This document shows, piece after piece, positions 23,789-37,113 of a stretch of DNA of 64,000 nucleotides. Position 1 is the first letter of the stretch; the number at the start of each line of letters is the position of its first letter. Source of the stretch: Paenibacillus_V sp046244365 (GTDB lineage: Bacteria; Bacillota; Bacilli; Paenibacillales; NBRC-103111); NCBI RefSeq assembly GCF_046244365.1, contig NZ_CP176395.1, positions 8,370,001 to 8,434,000 of the forward strand. Reading direction: 5' to 3'. The notes under the pieces are model-generated. The model did no database searches and was not told the origin of the DNA. It saw only the letters and a program-made list of their open reading frames with translations. Position numbers and translations under genes: made by a program.

Positions 23789-24394
23789 CTATTTCGCCAC
23801 GAGCGAAACCCATTCGTTCACTTTGTACCATACCCACTCGAGCGTTTGGTCAACCGGCTTGATTTTACCGGCAATGTGAGCGGTCGAAGCCAGATTGTAG
23901 GTTCCGTCAATGACGATCAGGTTGCCTTTGACTTCGCCTTCCACTTGGACTTTCCCGCGCTGCACTAACAGATCCCCGTTCACCGAATGACCGGCCGGGA
24001 CGTATACGGTATCCCCTTTAATGACGACATCCTCCAGATCCGGTCCTTTGACGATCATATCCGTATCCTGGTTCCAGAGCGTCGCGAAGCTGCTCAGCAT
24101 AACCAGCAAAAATACGGAAGCGACCGAAATAGCCGGATGCCGCTTCACCCAATGCGTCCATATCTTGCGGCGCTTCGGCTGGGGCAGCGAGGATATGATC
24201 CGGGCGGTTAACTCGTCGGACGCATAACTGCGCGGCAGCGTCTTAACGAGCGCTTCCGTCTTCTCCAATTGCTGGAACCGCTCCCGGCAAGCGGGACAAG
24301 CCAGCAGATGCCGTTTGAGCTCCGTAGCTTTCGATCCTGTAAGATCGCCGTCCAAATAGTCGTGCATCAAGGGGAGCGCTTCTTTGCAATTCAT
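23789..24394 (-). CDS. rsiW: Anti-sigma-W factor RsiW
   Basis: The 201-residue membrane protein holds sigma-W inactive until regulated proteolysis. The N-terminal zinc anti-sigma domain has the H-x3-C-x2-C motif (HLLACPAC, residues 29-36). One membrane helix follows at about residues 90-107 (ISVASVFLLVMLSSFATLW). The outer part carries a polymer-forming bactofilin-like segment (GDLLVQRGKVQVEGEVKGNL), typical of Paenibacillus versions. It lies 73 bases after sigW, as expected for a co-transcribed sigma/anti-sigma pair. Confidence 0.94.
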   Translation of the reverse strand: MNCKEALPLMHDYLDGDLTGSKATELKRHLLACPACRERFQQLEKTEALVKTLPRSYASDELTARIISSLPQPKRRKIWTHWVKRHPAISVASVFLLVMLSSFATLWNQDTDMIVKGPDLEDVVIKGDTVYVPAGHSVNGDLLVQRGKVQVEGEVKGNLIVIDGTYNLASTAHIAGKIKPVDQTLEWVWYKVNEWVSLVAK

Positions 24395-24467
24395 CGGTCA
24401 GCTGCTCCTTTCTGCCACCATTCTGATTGTTTATTGATATACCATACGGATGAGTTTCGGATATGTT

Positions 24468-25049
24468 TCATAAATTTTTGCCGCCGTACTCGTTCTCCAG
24501 CTTTTTCCTAAGGAACTCTCTGCCTCGGTGAACCCTCGTTTTGACCGTGGTGACGGGCATATCCAAGACATCCCCGATCTCCTGCAGCGACATATCGTGC
24601 AAATACCGGAGAATGACGACGGATTTATATTTTTCCGGCAGCGAATCGATCGCTTTACGGATGTTGTGCTGCGTCTCGGACAAAATGAGCTCGCTCTCCG
24701 GCGTCGCTTCATCGCTAGGCAGCAGCGAGTACCAGTCGGAACCTTCGCCGTCCGGCATTTCGGCATCCAGCGAATAATTGGCTTTCCGCTTGCGCAGCCG
24801 GTCTATGCATAGGTTCGTAGCAATCCGGTATATCCACGTCGAAAACTTCTGGTTCTCGTCGTAACGCTCCAAGTTCGTATATACGCGCAAAAATGTTTCC
24901 TGCACGATGTCTTCCGCCTCATGCGCCTGGCTTAACATCCGGTAAGCCAAATGGTACAGCTTGTCTTTATACATGTCGACCAATTCGGCAAACGCCCTGC
25001 GATCGCCGTTTCGCGACAGTTTGGCAAGCCGCGTCTCCACATAGTTCAC
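24468..25049 (-). CDS. sigW: RNA polymerase sigma factor SigW (ECF family)
   Basis: The 193-residue ECF sigma factor has region 2 (AFAELVDMYKDKLYHLAYRM, EDIVQETFLRVY, WIYRIATNLCIDRLRKRK) and region 4 (SLPEKYKSVVILRYL, LDMPVTTVKTRVHRGREFLR). It directs transcription of envelope-stress and antimicrobial-defence genes. The start is a GTG with GGAGGAG eight bases upstream. Its usual autoregulatory promoter (TGAAAC...CGTA) was not clearly visible in the 90 bases upstream. Confidence 0.95.
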   Translation of the reverse strand: MNYVETRLAKLSRNGDRRAFAELVDMYKDKLYHLAYRMLSQAHEAEDIVQETFLRVYTNLERYDENQKFSTWIYRIATNLCIDRLRKRKANYSLDAEMPDGEGSDWYSLLPSDEATPESELILSETQHNIRKAIDSLPEKYKSVVILRYLHDMSLQEIGDVLDMPVTTVKTRVHRGREFLRKKLENEYGGKNL

Positions 25050-25138
25050 TGAATCTCCTCCAGCCCAGGTTTCCCCTACCCGACAGCGTGCTATTTTGCT
25101 TCCATATCGTCGGTTTTCTCAACTAAACGCCGGCCTCG

Positions 25139-25462
25139 TCAGCCAAACGCTTTTTCTCTATTGTAAACAAAAAATGTACGTTTGACGAATTTCTTTCCGG
25201 CCGCTATGACCTGCTTCGCAAACCCCAGCACCCCAATGCCCGCCGGCTTCAGCCAAGGCCCCTTAAACGGGCTTCTGCGCGCCTGGGGAGTCACCGCCAA
25301 CATGCACCACAGGAGCACAGATCCCATCGTGATCTGGCTGACGCTAACGTCGAGCTCATTCCAGCCGCCGGCAAGCGCCATTTTGACGAGGGGCGAGATG
25401 AGCCCGAATCCGGACGCCCCGATCACGACAAGCGCGATAGCCGCCAAGCGTTACTTGCCCAT
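25139..25462 (-). pseudogene. Truncated EamA (DMT) family transporter
   Basis: The frame reads MGK, then a TAA stop at 25451-25453, then RLAAIALVVIGASGFGLISP and VKMALAGGWNELDVSVSQIT, which are the first two membrane helices of an EamA/drug-metabolite transporter. The stop could come from CAA by a single change. The protein then diverges after about 85 residues and ends; most of the ten helices are missing. The gene is dead by both a nonsense codon and a deletion. Confidence 0.65.
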
Positions 25463-25649
25463 TCCTCCTGCCCTCCACATGGAAGAAAGAGCCGGACAGC
25501 CTCACTAGTAAGGTCGCCGACTCCTGTTCAATCATTCAAATTACGCCGTCAACCGTCCCGTTAAAACTAGTATACGAAGCGGTTGCTCTCGCGTTTCAAT
25601 TTGTTCCATCCGTCCGTTGTTGCTGCTGCGAATCCTATCCGAAAACGGA

Positions 25650-28445
25650 TCAGCCCGTGTTCCGAAGCCCCGCTGCGATTCCGTTGATCGTCAGCAGCAC
25701 CTCGCGCAGCAGACCGTTATCGTCTTCTCCGCGTTCTCTAAGCTCACGAAGCTCCGTAAGCAAGCCTACCTGCATGTAACTTAGCGGATCGACGTACGGA
25801 TTGCGGAGACGAATCGATTCCTGCAGAATCGGCACATTGTCCAAAATATCCTTTTGGCCCGTAATTTCGAGAATCAGATTGGACGTCAACTCGTACTCTT
25901 CTTTGATAAGCGTGAAGATACGCGTGGCGACATCCTGGTTTTTGACCATACTGCCATATTCGTTCGCGATCGTCAAATCCGCTTTGGCGAGCGCCATCTG
26001 CAGGTTGTCGATCGTCGAGCGGAAAAACGGCCATTTGGCGTACATCTGCTGAAGCTGCTTCATATTGTCCGGATTGTTCTGCAAGAAGCTCTGAAGACCG
26101 GTTCCTGCAGCATACCATGCCGGCAGCAAATACCGCGTCTGCGTCCAAGCGAATACCCAAGGAATCGCGCGCAAATCTTCAAAACGGTCGCCATTCTTAC
26201 GCTTCGACGGACGCGAGCCGATGTTCAGCTCTCCGATTTCAGGCAGCGGCGTCGTTTCTTTAAAGAACCCGTAGAAATCCGGATCGCGGAAAATGAGATC
26301 CTGATACTTGTTCTGGGCCTGCTCCGAGATGCCGAGCATGATTTTCTCCCACTTGTCTTCCGAAACGTCGCTCTGCGGGTTCTTGGCCATTGTGGATGCC
26401 GTAATCAGCGCCCAAGTCGCCTGTTCCAGACTGCGATAAGCAATCTCCTTGATCGCATAGCGCTGCGACAGAACCTCGCCCTGCTCGGTGATTTTGATGC
26501 CGCCGCCGACCGTGTCGGCAGGCTGCGCCAGAATGCTCCGGTTGAGCGGCATTCCGCCGCGTCCGAGCGCTCCGCCGCGCCCGTGGAAAAACTTCAGCTT
26601 CACGCCGAATTCGTTAGCCGCCTCCGTGATGCACTTGAGCGCTACACGCAGCTCCCAGTTCGCGGTAAGCACGCCGCCGTCCTTGTTGCTGTCCGAATAG
26701 CCGAGCATGATTTCCTGCAGTTCGCTCAGCCCTTTCAAGCTGTCGCGGTATGCGGGGATCGCGAACAAAGTGCGCATAATATCCGGAGCGGCATGCAAGT
26801 CGTCGATCGTCTCGAACAACGGAACAGGCTGCAGCGTACAGATCACTTGCCCGCTGCGTTCGCGGCGGTACAAGCCGACTTCCTTGCTGAATACCATCAC
26901 TTCAAGCAGGTCGCTGGAGTCCTGGGTCATGCTGATCAAATAACTGTTGATACAGCCGCGCCCGAACTCTTCTTGCGCTTTGCGGATCGTCCGGTATACG
27001 TTCAAGCATTCTTCGGTCGACTCGGTATACTCCAAATATTGCGAAGTAATCGGACGCGGATCGTTGAGCACGGATGTAAGCAGCGCGGTCTTCTCCTGTT
27101 CGGAAAGCTCCGCGTAGTTATCCGAAACGCCCATCTTCTGCAAAATTTCGGTCATCGCATTTTCATGCTCTTTGCTGTGCTGTCTGACGTCCAGAGCGGC
27201 CATATGGAAGCCGAACAGCTCGACTTGACGAATCAGCTTACGGACATATTTGTCGCTTATATAGTCCGCGTAATGACCTCTCAGGCTGCGGTCGATGATT
27301 TGCAAATCCTCGAGCAGTTCTTTGGAGCTGTTGTAGCGGTCTTGTTTCGCCGGTTGAGGCTGCGGTTGACCGATATTGCGAAGCTTTTCCAGCATGTATT
27401 TGATTTTGATGCGGTACGTTTCCCGGTCATTGCGCCAGAGCTCCTCCGGTTTCAATTCGAGCCGTTCGCTATCCCGCTTGATCGAATCGTACAGCTCGCC
27501 CGAAACCGCAGCGATGCTGTTGCTGAAGCTGAGGTGAGCCATTAAACCGCGGAGAGCGTCATCGTATTTCCGAAGCGCGAGCGCGCGGTGCATGCCAAGC
27601 GTTTCCCAAGTAACTCGGGAAGTAACCGAAGGATTGCCGTCGCGGTCTCCGCCGATCCATGAACCGAAACGAAGGAAAGACGGCACATGCCACGAGGCGT
27701 CTGGATAATATTTATTCAAGCAGCGCTCCAGCTCTCCGTATACTTCCGGAAGTACCTCGAACAACGTCTCGTCGAAATAATACATGCCGTTTTTGACTTC
27801 GTCGATAACGGTTGGCTTGCGTTCCCGCAGCTCGTCGGTTTGCCACAGCGTCAGCACTTCGCCTAGCAGCGTTTCGCGAAGCTGATCCCTCTCCCGGTTC
27901 GTCAGCATCGGATTGTCGAGCTCCAGCACTTCGCGCGCGATACGCTGATGAATGTCGAGCACCGCACGGCGGGTTGCTTCCGTAGGATGCGCCGTCATGA
28001 CCAGCTCAAGCGAAATTTTTTGCAGGATATCGTTCACTTCGTCGGCTCCGGTCCCTTTCAGGCTGAGCTCCTTCACAACGCTCTCGATCGACCCCGGCTG
28101 GATCGATTCGCCTGCCGTTCTCTCGTAGTCGCGTTTACGACGAATCCTATGGTTTTGTTCGGCAATATTGACAAGTTGAAAGAAGATGGCGAATGCGCGA
28201 ATGACTTTCTTACGCTTATCCGGGGCAAGCGATCCGATCGTACTCTTAAAGCGATCGTATAGCTCCGGCGTAAATTGAGCCCGCATCGACTTGCTCATTT
28301 CCCTGATTTGCTCAACGATATCCAGTAATTCAGTACCGCCTTGATGAACCAGCACTTCCCCCAAAATGCTCGTGAGAAAGCGAACGTCGCGGCGCAGCAA
28401 CTGCTTCGACGAATCGTTCGACAAGGAGCTTCTAGCTTCTGACAT
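25650..28445 (-). CDS. ppc: Phosphoenolpyruvate carboxylase
   Basis: The 931-residue cytosolic enzyme adds bicarbonate to phosphoenolpyruvate to form oxaloacetate, refilling the TCA cycle. Catalytic motifs are present: VMTAHPTEATRR (His near residue 154), GGDRDGNPSVT, the glycine-rich loop FHGRGGALGRGG and GYSDSNKDGG. It ends with the invariant RNTG. The ATG at 28445 has AAAGGAT upstream. It is a lone transcript following a tRNA cluster. Length is normal for the bacterial type. Confidence 0.98.
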   Translation of the reverse strand: MSEARSSLSNDSSKQLLRRDVRFLTSILGEVLVHQGGTELLDIVEQIREMSKSMRAQFTPELYDRFKSTIGSLAPDKRKKVIRAFAIFFQLVNIAEQNHRIRRKRDYERTAGESIQPGSIESVVKELSLKGTGADEVNDILQKISLELVMTAHPTEATRRAVLDIHQRIAREVLELDNPMLTNRERDQLRETLLGEVLTLWQTDELRERKPTVIDEVKNGMYYFDETLFEVLPEVYGELERCLNKYYPDASWHVPSFLRFGSWIGGDRDGNPSVTSRVTWETLGMHRALALRKYDDALRGLMAHLSFSNSIAAVSGELYDSIKRDSERLELKPEELWRNDRETYRIKIKYMLEKLRNIGQPQPQPAKQDRYNSSKELLEDLQIIDRSLRGHYADYISDKYVRKLIRQVELFGFHMAALDVRQHSKEHENAMTEILQKMGVSDNYAELSEQEKTALLTSVLNDPRPITSQYLEYTESTEECLNVYRTIRKAQEEFGRGCINSYLISMTQDSSDLLEVMVFSKEVGLYRRERSGQVICTLQPVPLFETIDDLHAAPDIMRTLFAIPAYRDSLKGLSELQEIMLGYSDSNKDGGVLTANWELRVALKCITEAANEFGVKLKFFHGRGGALGRGGMPLNRSILAQPADTVGGGIKITEQGEVLSQRYAIKEIAYRSLEQATWALITASTMAKNPQSDVSEDKWEKIMLGISEQAQNKYQDLIFRDPDFYGFFKETTPLPEIGELNIGSRPSKRKNGDRFEDLRAIPWVFAWTQTRYLLPAWYAAGTGLQSFLQNNPDNMKQLQQMYAKWPFFRSTIDNLQMALAKADLTIANEYGSMVKNQDVATRIFTLIKEEYELTSNLILEITGQKDILDNVPILQESIRLRNPYVDPLSYMQVGLLTELRELRERGEDDNGLLREVLLTINGIAAGLRNTG

Positions 28446-28597
28446 AAGTACCTATCCTTTCTGTCTGGTAAGCCTCATCCTGATGATTTAACCATTTTGT
28501 CACATTCCTTTATTTTATCACAATTATCGCTTTTGCGTAGCGCATTGCTAAAACTTTTTGGGCAATCATTTTTTTCTAAACAACTTATGAAAACAAC

Positions 28598-28626
28598 AAA
28601 AAAAGCCTTCTATGCAGAAGGCTTCG
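28598..28626 (-). terminator. Terminator of the Gly-Arg-Pro-Gly tRNA cluster
   Basis: AAGCCTTCT/AGAAGGCTT stem; on the minus strand it is followed by seven T residues. Located 14 bases beyond tRNA-Gly(TCC). Confidence 0.93.
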
Positions 28627-28639
28627 TTATTTGCTCTTA

Positions 28640-28713
28640 TGGAGCGGGTGATGGGAATCGAACCCACGCTACCAGCTTGGAAGGCTGGAGTTCTACCATT
28701 GAACTACACCCGC
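28640..28713 (-). tRNA. tRNA-Gly(TCC)
   Basis: 74 bases with encoded CCA; anticodon TCC in CTTCCAA; acceptor GCGGGTG/CACCCGC. Confidence 0.95.
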
Positions 28714-28722
28714 TTAAAAATA

Positions 28723-28799
28723 TGGTCGGGACGACACGATTTGAACATGCGACCCCCTGGTCCCAAACCAGGTGCTCTACCAAGCTGAGCTACGTCCCG
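28723..28799 (-). tRNA. tRNA-Pro(TGG)
   Basis: 77 bases with encoded CCA; anticodon loop TTTGGGA with TGG; stem CCTGG/CCAGG. Confidence 0.95.
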
Positions 28800-28807
28800 A
28801 AAATGAA

Positions 28808-28884
28808 TGGCGCGCCCTGAGAGATTCGAACTCCCGACCTTTTGATTCGTAGTCAAACGCTCTATCCAGCTGAGCTAAGGGCGC
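28808..28884 (-). tRNA. tRNA-Arg(ACG)
   Basis: 77 bases with encoded CCA; anticodon loop CTACGAA, so ACG, which is normally edited to ICG and reads CGN codons. Confidence 0.95.
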
Positions 28885-28925
28885 AATTCATGAAGTTGTA
28901 AACTTTGCCGAAGCAAAATTATTTA

Positions 28926-29000
28926 TGGAGCGGACGACGGGAATCGAACCCGCGACCCTCGCCTTGGCAAGGCGATGCTCTACCGCTGAGCCACGTCCGC
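28926..29000 (-). tRNA. tRNA-Gly(GCC)
   Basis: 75 bases with encoded CCA; anticodon GCC in TTGCCAA; acceptor GCGGACG/CGTCCGC. First gene of the four-tRNA transcript. Confidence 0.95.
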
Positions 29001-29105
29001 ATGTTGGTGGTGAAGCTTTTCATTGACTCGACGCTGATTTGATGCAGTTGTCATTGCTTCTTTCGAAGTTCGTTTCTTATGCTTGCCTCAGCGGCGACAA
29101 GAAAT

Positions 29106-29134
29106 AATATAACAAATATTAAAATGAATTGCAA
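29106..29134 (-). promoter_or_regulatory. Promoter of the four-tRNA cluster
   Basis: TTGCAA (29129-29134), 17-base spacer, TATATT (29106-29111) on the minus strand, preceded by a long A/T-rich stretch that could act as an UP element. Confidence 0.85.
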
Positions 29135-30234
29135 CTGTTTTTCTAAAAAAATTAAAAAAAAATTATAAATGCCAGATTTACAGGCGTTCAGGCCTTGTTC
29201 TGCTTGCGATTTTACTAATAAATCACGATTGACTAGGGAGGGGTAATACGAAGTCTAAGTGCTCAATCGACTCTAAAAATCGGGGAAGCACATACCGAGC
29301 CCCAGCTAATCTGCGAAACGATCTAAGTACAAGCCTCATTCCTCTGCTCACCGACGGAAGCCTTCGACATCATCCTTCATCCGGATAGCTCGCAAGGAGC
29401 GTGTAGAGCCTTAATACCTGCTAACCTGGCTGCTTAGGATCCCTTGCTTAACAGAAGGGCCTTACTCCTATTACCTATGTCGACGTAAAGCGTTATCAGC
29501 TTACGTACATTACACACAAAAGAATCAATAGCCTGCAGCTTATTAGGGCAGCAAAAGGCCCATTTACCACATCGAGTGCTAAACAGCAGGGGAAAGCAGC
29601 CTCTTAGCGGATGAGAGCGCCTGGAGGGCCGCTATTGCCGCTATGGCGAGCTAAGCAGTCGCCCCTTCCTGGGATCCTCGTTTAGCGTTTTGATCTCTGA
29701 AAATGTTTTTACTTCGCAATCGTGTTCCGCGTTCTTCTCTTCACCCATTACCTGAAAATGCATGGACATGTTCTAACGGTTATACATCTTCAACTAACAC
29801 CACTCACCGGAAAACGATCACATCCCTTCTATAGAAGCTGCCTTTGTTCGTCTGTATTGTGAGCTTGATCAAAGACGACATTCCACCCCGCTTATATTTT
29901 AGCTCCCATATAGAGAGCAGTCTCGTACTACGGCGTTATGGAGGGCCTGTAACGGCGCAGAATGCCTCCATAACCACTGTAAGCTCATTCTACCCTTATA
30001 CAGAGAGTTCTACCGCTGTAATAAGTAAATAGCAGCCTTCGTACGCTACGGTCTCGCCTGTTGTGTACATCAGACAGCCCCTCGACACTCCTTCAAACTT
30101 TCACTATTCCGTACATGACAAAATCCACCACCCAAGAGCTTACGTCTCCAGTTGAATGGCGGTTGGCATATAAGATATAGCGTTAATCCATGGAAAAGTA
30201 TTATCGACAAAAGGATTAAGTATTGAAACCAAAC
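29135..30234. other. Gene-poor 1.1-kb stretch between two tRNA clusters
   Basis: No reading frame with a ribosome binding site or recognisable motif was found on either strand. The sequence is mixed in composition and may be decayed coding sequence. Confidence 0.5.
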
Positions 30235-30272
30235 AAAAAAGCCTTCAATCCGCATTTGCTTCATGAAGGCTT
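30235..30272 (-). terminator. Terminator of the rRNA/tRNA operon
   Basis: AAGCCTTCA/TGAAGGCTT stem; on the minus strand it is followed by six T residues. It lies 12 bases beyond tRNA-Leu, the last gene of the rRNA operon. Confidence 0.9.
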
Positions 30273-30283
30273 ACGTTTATGTA

Positions 30284-30366
30284 TGGTGCGCGTAGAGGGA
30301 CTTGAACCCCCACGGTCGCCCGCCAGATCCTAAGTCTGGTGCGTCTGCCAATTCCGCCATACGCGC
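30284..30366 (-). tRNA. tRNA-Leu(TAG)
   Basis: 83 bases with the long variable arm of class II tRNAs and encoded CCA; anticodon TAG in CTTAGGA. Last of eight tRNAs after the 5S gene. Confidence 0.95.
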
Positions 30367-30373
30367 ATAAAAC

Positions 30374-30449
30374 TGGTGAGGCATGTAGGACTCGAACCTA
30401 CGACACCCTGATTAAAAGTCAGGTGCTCTACCAACTGAGCTAATGCCTC
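30374..30449 (-). tRNA. tRNA-Lys(TTT)
   Basis: 76 bases with encoded CCA; anticodon TTT in CTTTTAA. Confidence 0.95.
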
Positions 30450-30455
30450 ATAAAA

Positions 30456-30530
30456 TGGCTGAGGATCCAGGATTTGAACCTGGGCATGACGGAGTCAAAG
30501 TCCGTTGCCTTACCGCTTGGCTAATCCCCA
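30456..30530 (-). tRNA. tRNA-Gln(TTG)
   Basis: 75 bases with encoded CCA; anticodon TTG in CTTTGAC; begins with T as glutamine tRNAs do. Confidence 0.93.
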
Positions 30531-30538
30531 ATAGAACA

Positions 30539-30614
<76 letters not shown>

Positions 30615-30632
30615 TCGTACCTATTTAAATTA

Positions 30633-30708
30633 TGGTGGGCGCTGACGGGATCGAACCGCCGACCCTCTGCTTGTAAGGCAGATGCTCTCCCAGCTGAGCT
30701 AAGCGCCC
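30633..30708 (-). tRNA. tRNA-Val(TAC)
   Basis: 76 bases with encoded CCA; anticodon TAC in CTTACAA; acceptor GGGCGCT/AGCGCCC. Confidence 0.95.
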
Positions 30709-30716
30709 TTAAAAAA

Positions 30717-30791
30717 TGGTGACCCGTAGGGGATTCGAACCCCTGTTACCTCCGTGAAAGGGAGGTGTCTTAACCCCTTGACCAACGGGCC
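30717..30791 (-). tRNA. tRNA-Glu(TTC)
   Basis: 75 bases with encoded CCA; anticodon TTC in CTTTCAC. Confidence 0.95.
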
Positions 30792-30799
30792 GGAATTGC

Positions 30800-30875
30800 T
30801 GGAGCTTCCAACCGGAATCGAACCGGTGACCTCATCCTTACCATGGATGCACTCTACCTACTGAGCTATGGAAGC
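30800..30875 (-). tRNA. tRNA-Thr(GGT)
   Basis: 76 bases with encoded CCA; anticodon GGT in ATGGTAA with stem CATCC/GGATG. Second threonine acceptor in the cluster. Confidence 0.93.
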
Positions 30876-30878
30876 ATA

Positions 30879-30954
30879 TGGCTCCCCGAACAGGACTCGA
30901 ACCTGTGACAACTCGATTAACAGTCGAGTGCTCTACCAACTGAGCTATCAGGGA
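30879..30954 (-). tRNA. tRNA-Asn(GTT)
   Basis: 76 bases with encoded CCA and discriminator G; anticodon GTT in CTGTTAA. First tRNA after the distal 5S. Confidence 0.95.
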
Positions 30955-30995
30955 ATATTGTCGCAATAGCAAGAGCCAGTCCTACTATTGCGTTT

Positions 30996-31112
30996 GCTTG
31001 GCAACGTCCTACTCTCCCAGATCCCTGCGGATCAAGTACAATCGGCGCTGGAGGGCTTAACGGTCGTGTTCGGGATGGGTACGCGTGGTTCCCCTCCGCC
31101 ATCGTCACCAAA
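30996..31112 (-). rRNA. 5S ribosomal RNA, distal copy
   Basis: 117 bases from TTTGGTGACGATGGCGGAGG to ACGTTGCCAAGC, in the usual position after 23S. The flanks CGCAATAG/CTATTGCG can pair as a processing stem. Ends are approximate. Confidence 0.93.
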
Positions 31113-31204
31113 CATGTTGCCCATATACAGGGGGTTTACTCCCTGAAAACTAGATGCGAAGTTCTGCATTCATCCTTGTTCCTTTTGTAGTCCTTACACC
31201 TGTC

Positions 31205-34140
<2,936 letters not shown>

Positions 34141-34314
34141 ATCTCTCTCGAGATCGCTACAAAAAACTAAGGATGTTTTGCATTGCTTCGCTATCTAGTT
34201 TTCAAGGAACAAACGTTCATTATCTCTTACCGCCTCAAAAGCGGCGAGATCTAATGTAACACATCTCTTCGACTCTTTGCAAGTGGTTTTTTTAACCATT
34301 TTCTGGAGTCTGTT

Positions 34315-34390
34315 TGGTGGAGCCAAGCGGGATCGAACCGCTGACCTCCTGCTTGCAAGGCAGGCGCTCTCCCAGCTGAGCTATGGCCCC
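34315..34390 (-). tRNA. tRNA-Ala(TGC)
   Basis: 76 bases with encoded CCA; anticodon TGC in CTTGCAA. Located in the 16S-23S spacer. Confidence 0.96.
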
Positions 34391-34477
34391 AAATTCCCCA
34401 CAAAGTGACGTTATCCTTCGAAGCTTATTCCGAGTACTTTCCGGGGAGCCCCAAACGATCACTTTATAAAAGGTAAT

Positions 34478-34554
<77 letters not shown>

Positions 34555-34642
34555 AAGGATAAACGTTTCCTTACCCGACTGGGTAAAAGGCGTTTACCGG
34601 GATACCGAGTCATCAACGAAGCATACGCTCGCCGAGGTCTCG

Positions 34643-34665
34643 AAAAAAGCCCACAATAGTGGGCT
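34643..34665 (-). terminator. Intrinsic terminator inside the rRNA operon
   Basis: On the minus strand, AGCCCAC-TATT-GTGGGCT followed by TTTTTT. It directly follows the internal 5S gene and precedes tRNA-Ile, so transcripts of the downstream genes would have to pass it by antitermination or come from another promoter. Confidence 0.85.
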
Positions 34666-34666
34666 C

Positions 34667-34783
34667 GCTTGGCAACGTCCTACTCTCCCAGATCCCTGCG
34701 GATCAAGTACCCTTGGCGCTGGAGGGCTTAACGGTCGTGTTCGGGATGGGTACGCGTGGTTCCCCTCCGCCATCGTCACCAAA
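34667..34783 (-). rRNA. 5S ribosomal RNA, additional copy between 16S and tRNA-Ile
   Basis: 117 bases nearly identical to the distal 5S, differing in one short block (GCGCCAAGGGTACTTG against GCGCCGATTGTACTTG). The position between 16S and the spacer tRNAs is unusual. All conserved 5S parts are present, so the gene looks functional. Confidence 0.93.
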
Positions 34784-34886
34784 CGATTTGCGTTTACCAA
34801 AGAAAGAGCATTGCCCTTTCAAAACTGAACATGAGCGAGTAAAACCAGCTTATTGATCCGACAGCCTACAGCCATCATGATCTCCA

Positions 34887-36430
<1,544 letters not shown>

Positions 36431-36581
36431 AGTTGAAGCCGAGGCTTCGTTTTATTTCGATATTGACTTGCTCATGCGATTTGTTGCTTTGTTTTGCTGG
36501 CTTTATTCGCTCATTGTTCAGTTTTCAAAGGACAATTTCGAATTCCTTACTTACGTCACCGCGCTTAACGGCGACTTTTAT

Positions 36582-36718
36582 AATATACCACAGTTTCAAT
36601 CCGGAATGCAACAACTTTTTTTGAAGTTAGTTTCTTTCATTCCCTTTATCATCTGCCCCTAACAAGACAAGCTTGATCAGGGAAGACTAATTTAGCATAT
36701 TAACATCATTCGTGTCAA
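36582..36718 (-). promoter_or_regulatory. Tandem promoters P1 and P2 of the rRNA operon
   Basis: P1: TTGACA (36713-36718), 18-base spacer, TAAATT (36689-36694). P2: TTGCAT (36606-36611), 18-base spacer, TATATT (36582-36587). Two tandem promoters before 16S are usual for Bacillales. The 150 bases between P2 and 16S are leader. Confidence 0.75.
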
Positions 36719-36767
36719 CACTTTTCATTTATTTCTTTAAATCATCAATCCAAATGATGGCTTTCGG

Positions 36768-37055
36768 CTAACGGTGCACCTTATTTCGCGCATAGCGGGA
36801 AATATCACGCGGTGATGCTAATCTGGCATACATGCGAAAAATAACTTTGTACCGGGTTTCGATCGCTGTTTTAGTGTCATGATCCATTCTTTGATCGTTC
36901 AGGTCGAATAGCATTTCTTCCAACTCTTTGCGCAGTACGTAGTCCAACTCCCTGCATTCCCGATCATTAAACAAAAAACCGATCATCCTTAAATCTCCCT
37001 CCAGCGCACACATGTAAAGAACGTCCCCGATACGACTTCTTAGCACCGAAAACAT
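36768..37055 (-). CDS. Conserved small protein of unknown function
   Basis: The 95-residue protein has mainly helical, charged sequence without a signal peptide or membrane segment (GDVLYMCALEGDLRMIGF, LDYVLRKELEEMLFDLN, TKTAIETRYKVIFRMYARL). The ATG at 37055 follows AAGGCG. I do not recognise a family. It ends just upstream of the rRNA promoters and follows the spoIIM-family gene in the same direction, so the two may share a transcript. Confidence 0.65.
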   Translation of the reverse strand: MFSVLRSRIGDVLYMCALEGDLRMIGFLFNDRECRELDYVLRKELEEMLFDLNDQRMDHDTKTAIETRYKVIFRMYARLASPRDISRYARNKVHR

Positions 37056-37113
37056 TTCGCCTTACTGTTATGCTCACATTTTTGGAAATTTATGAATGTC
37101 GGTTTGTAAAAAT

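Noticed and set aside
25854..27545. Very long plus-strand reading frame opposite ppc
   Set aside because: Antisense shadow of ppc; composition and lack of a ribosome binding site argue against a gene.
36433..36662. Two small plus-strand reading frames upstream of 16S
   Set aside because: They overlap the rRNA promoters and leader and have no ribosome binding site.
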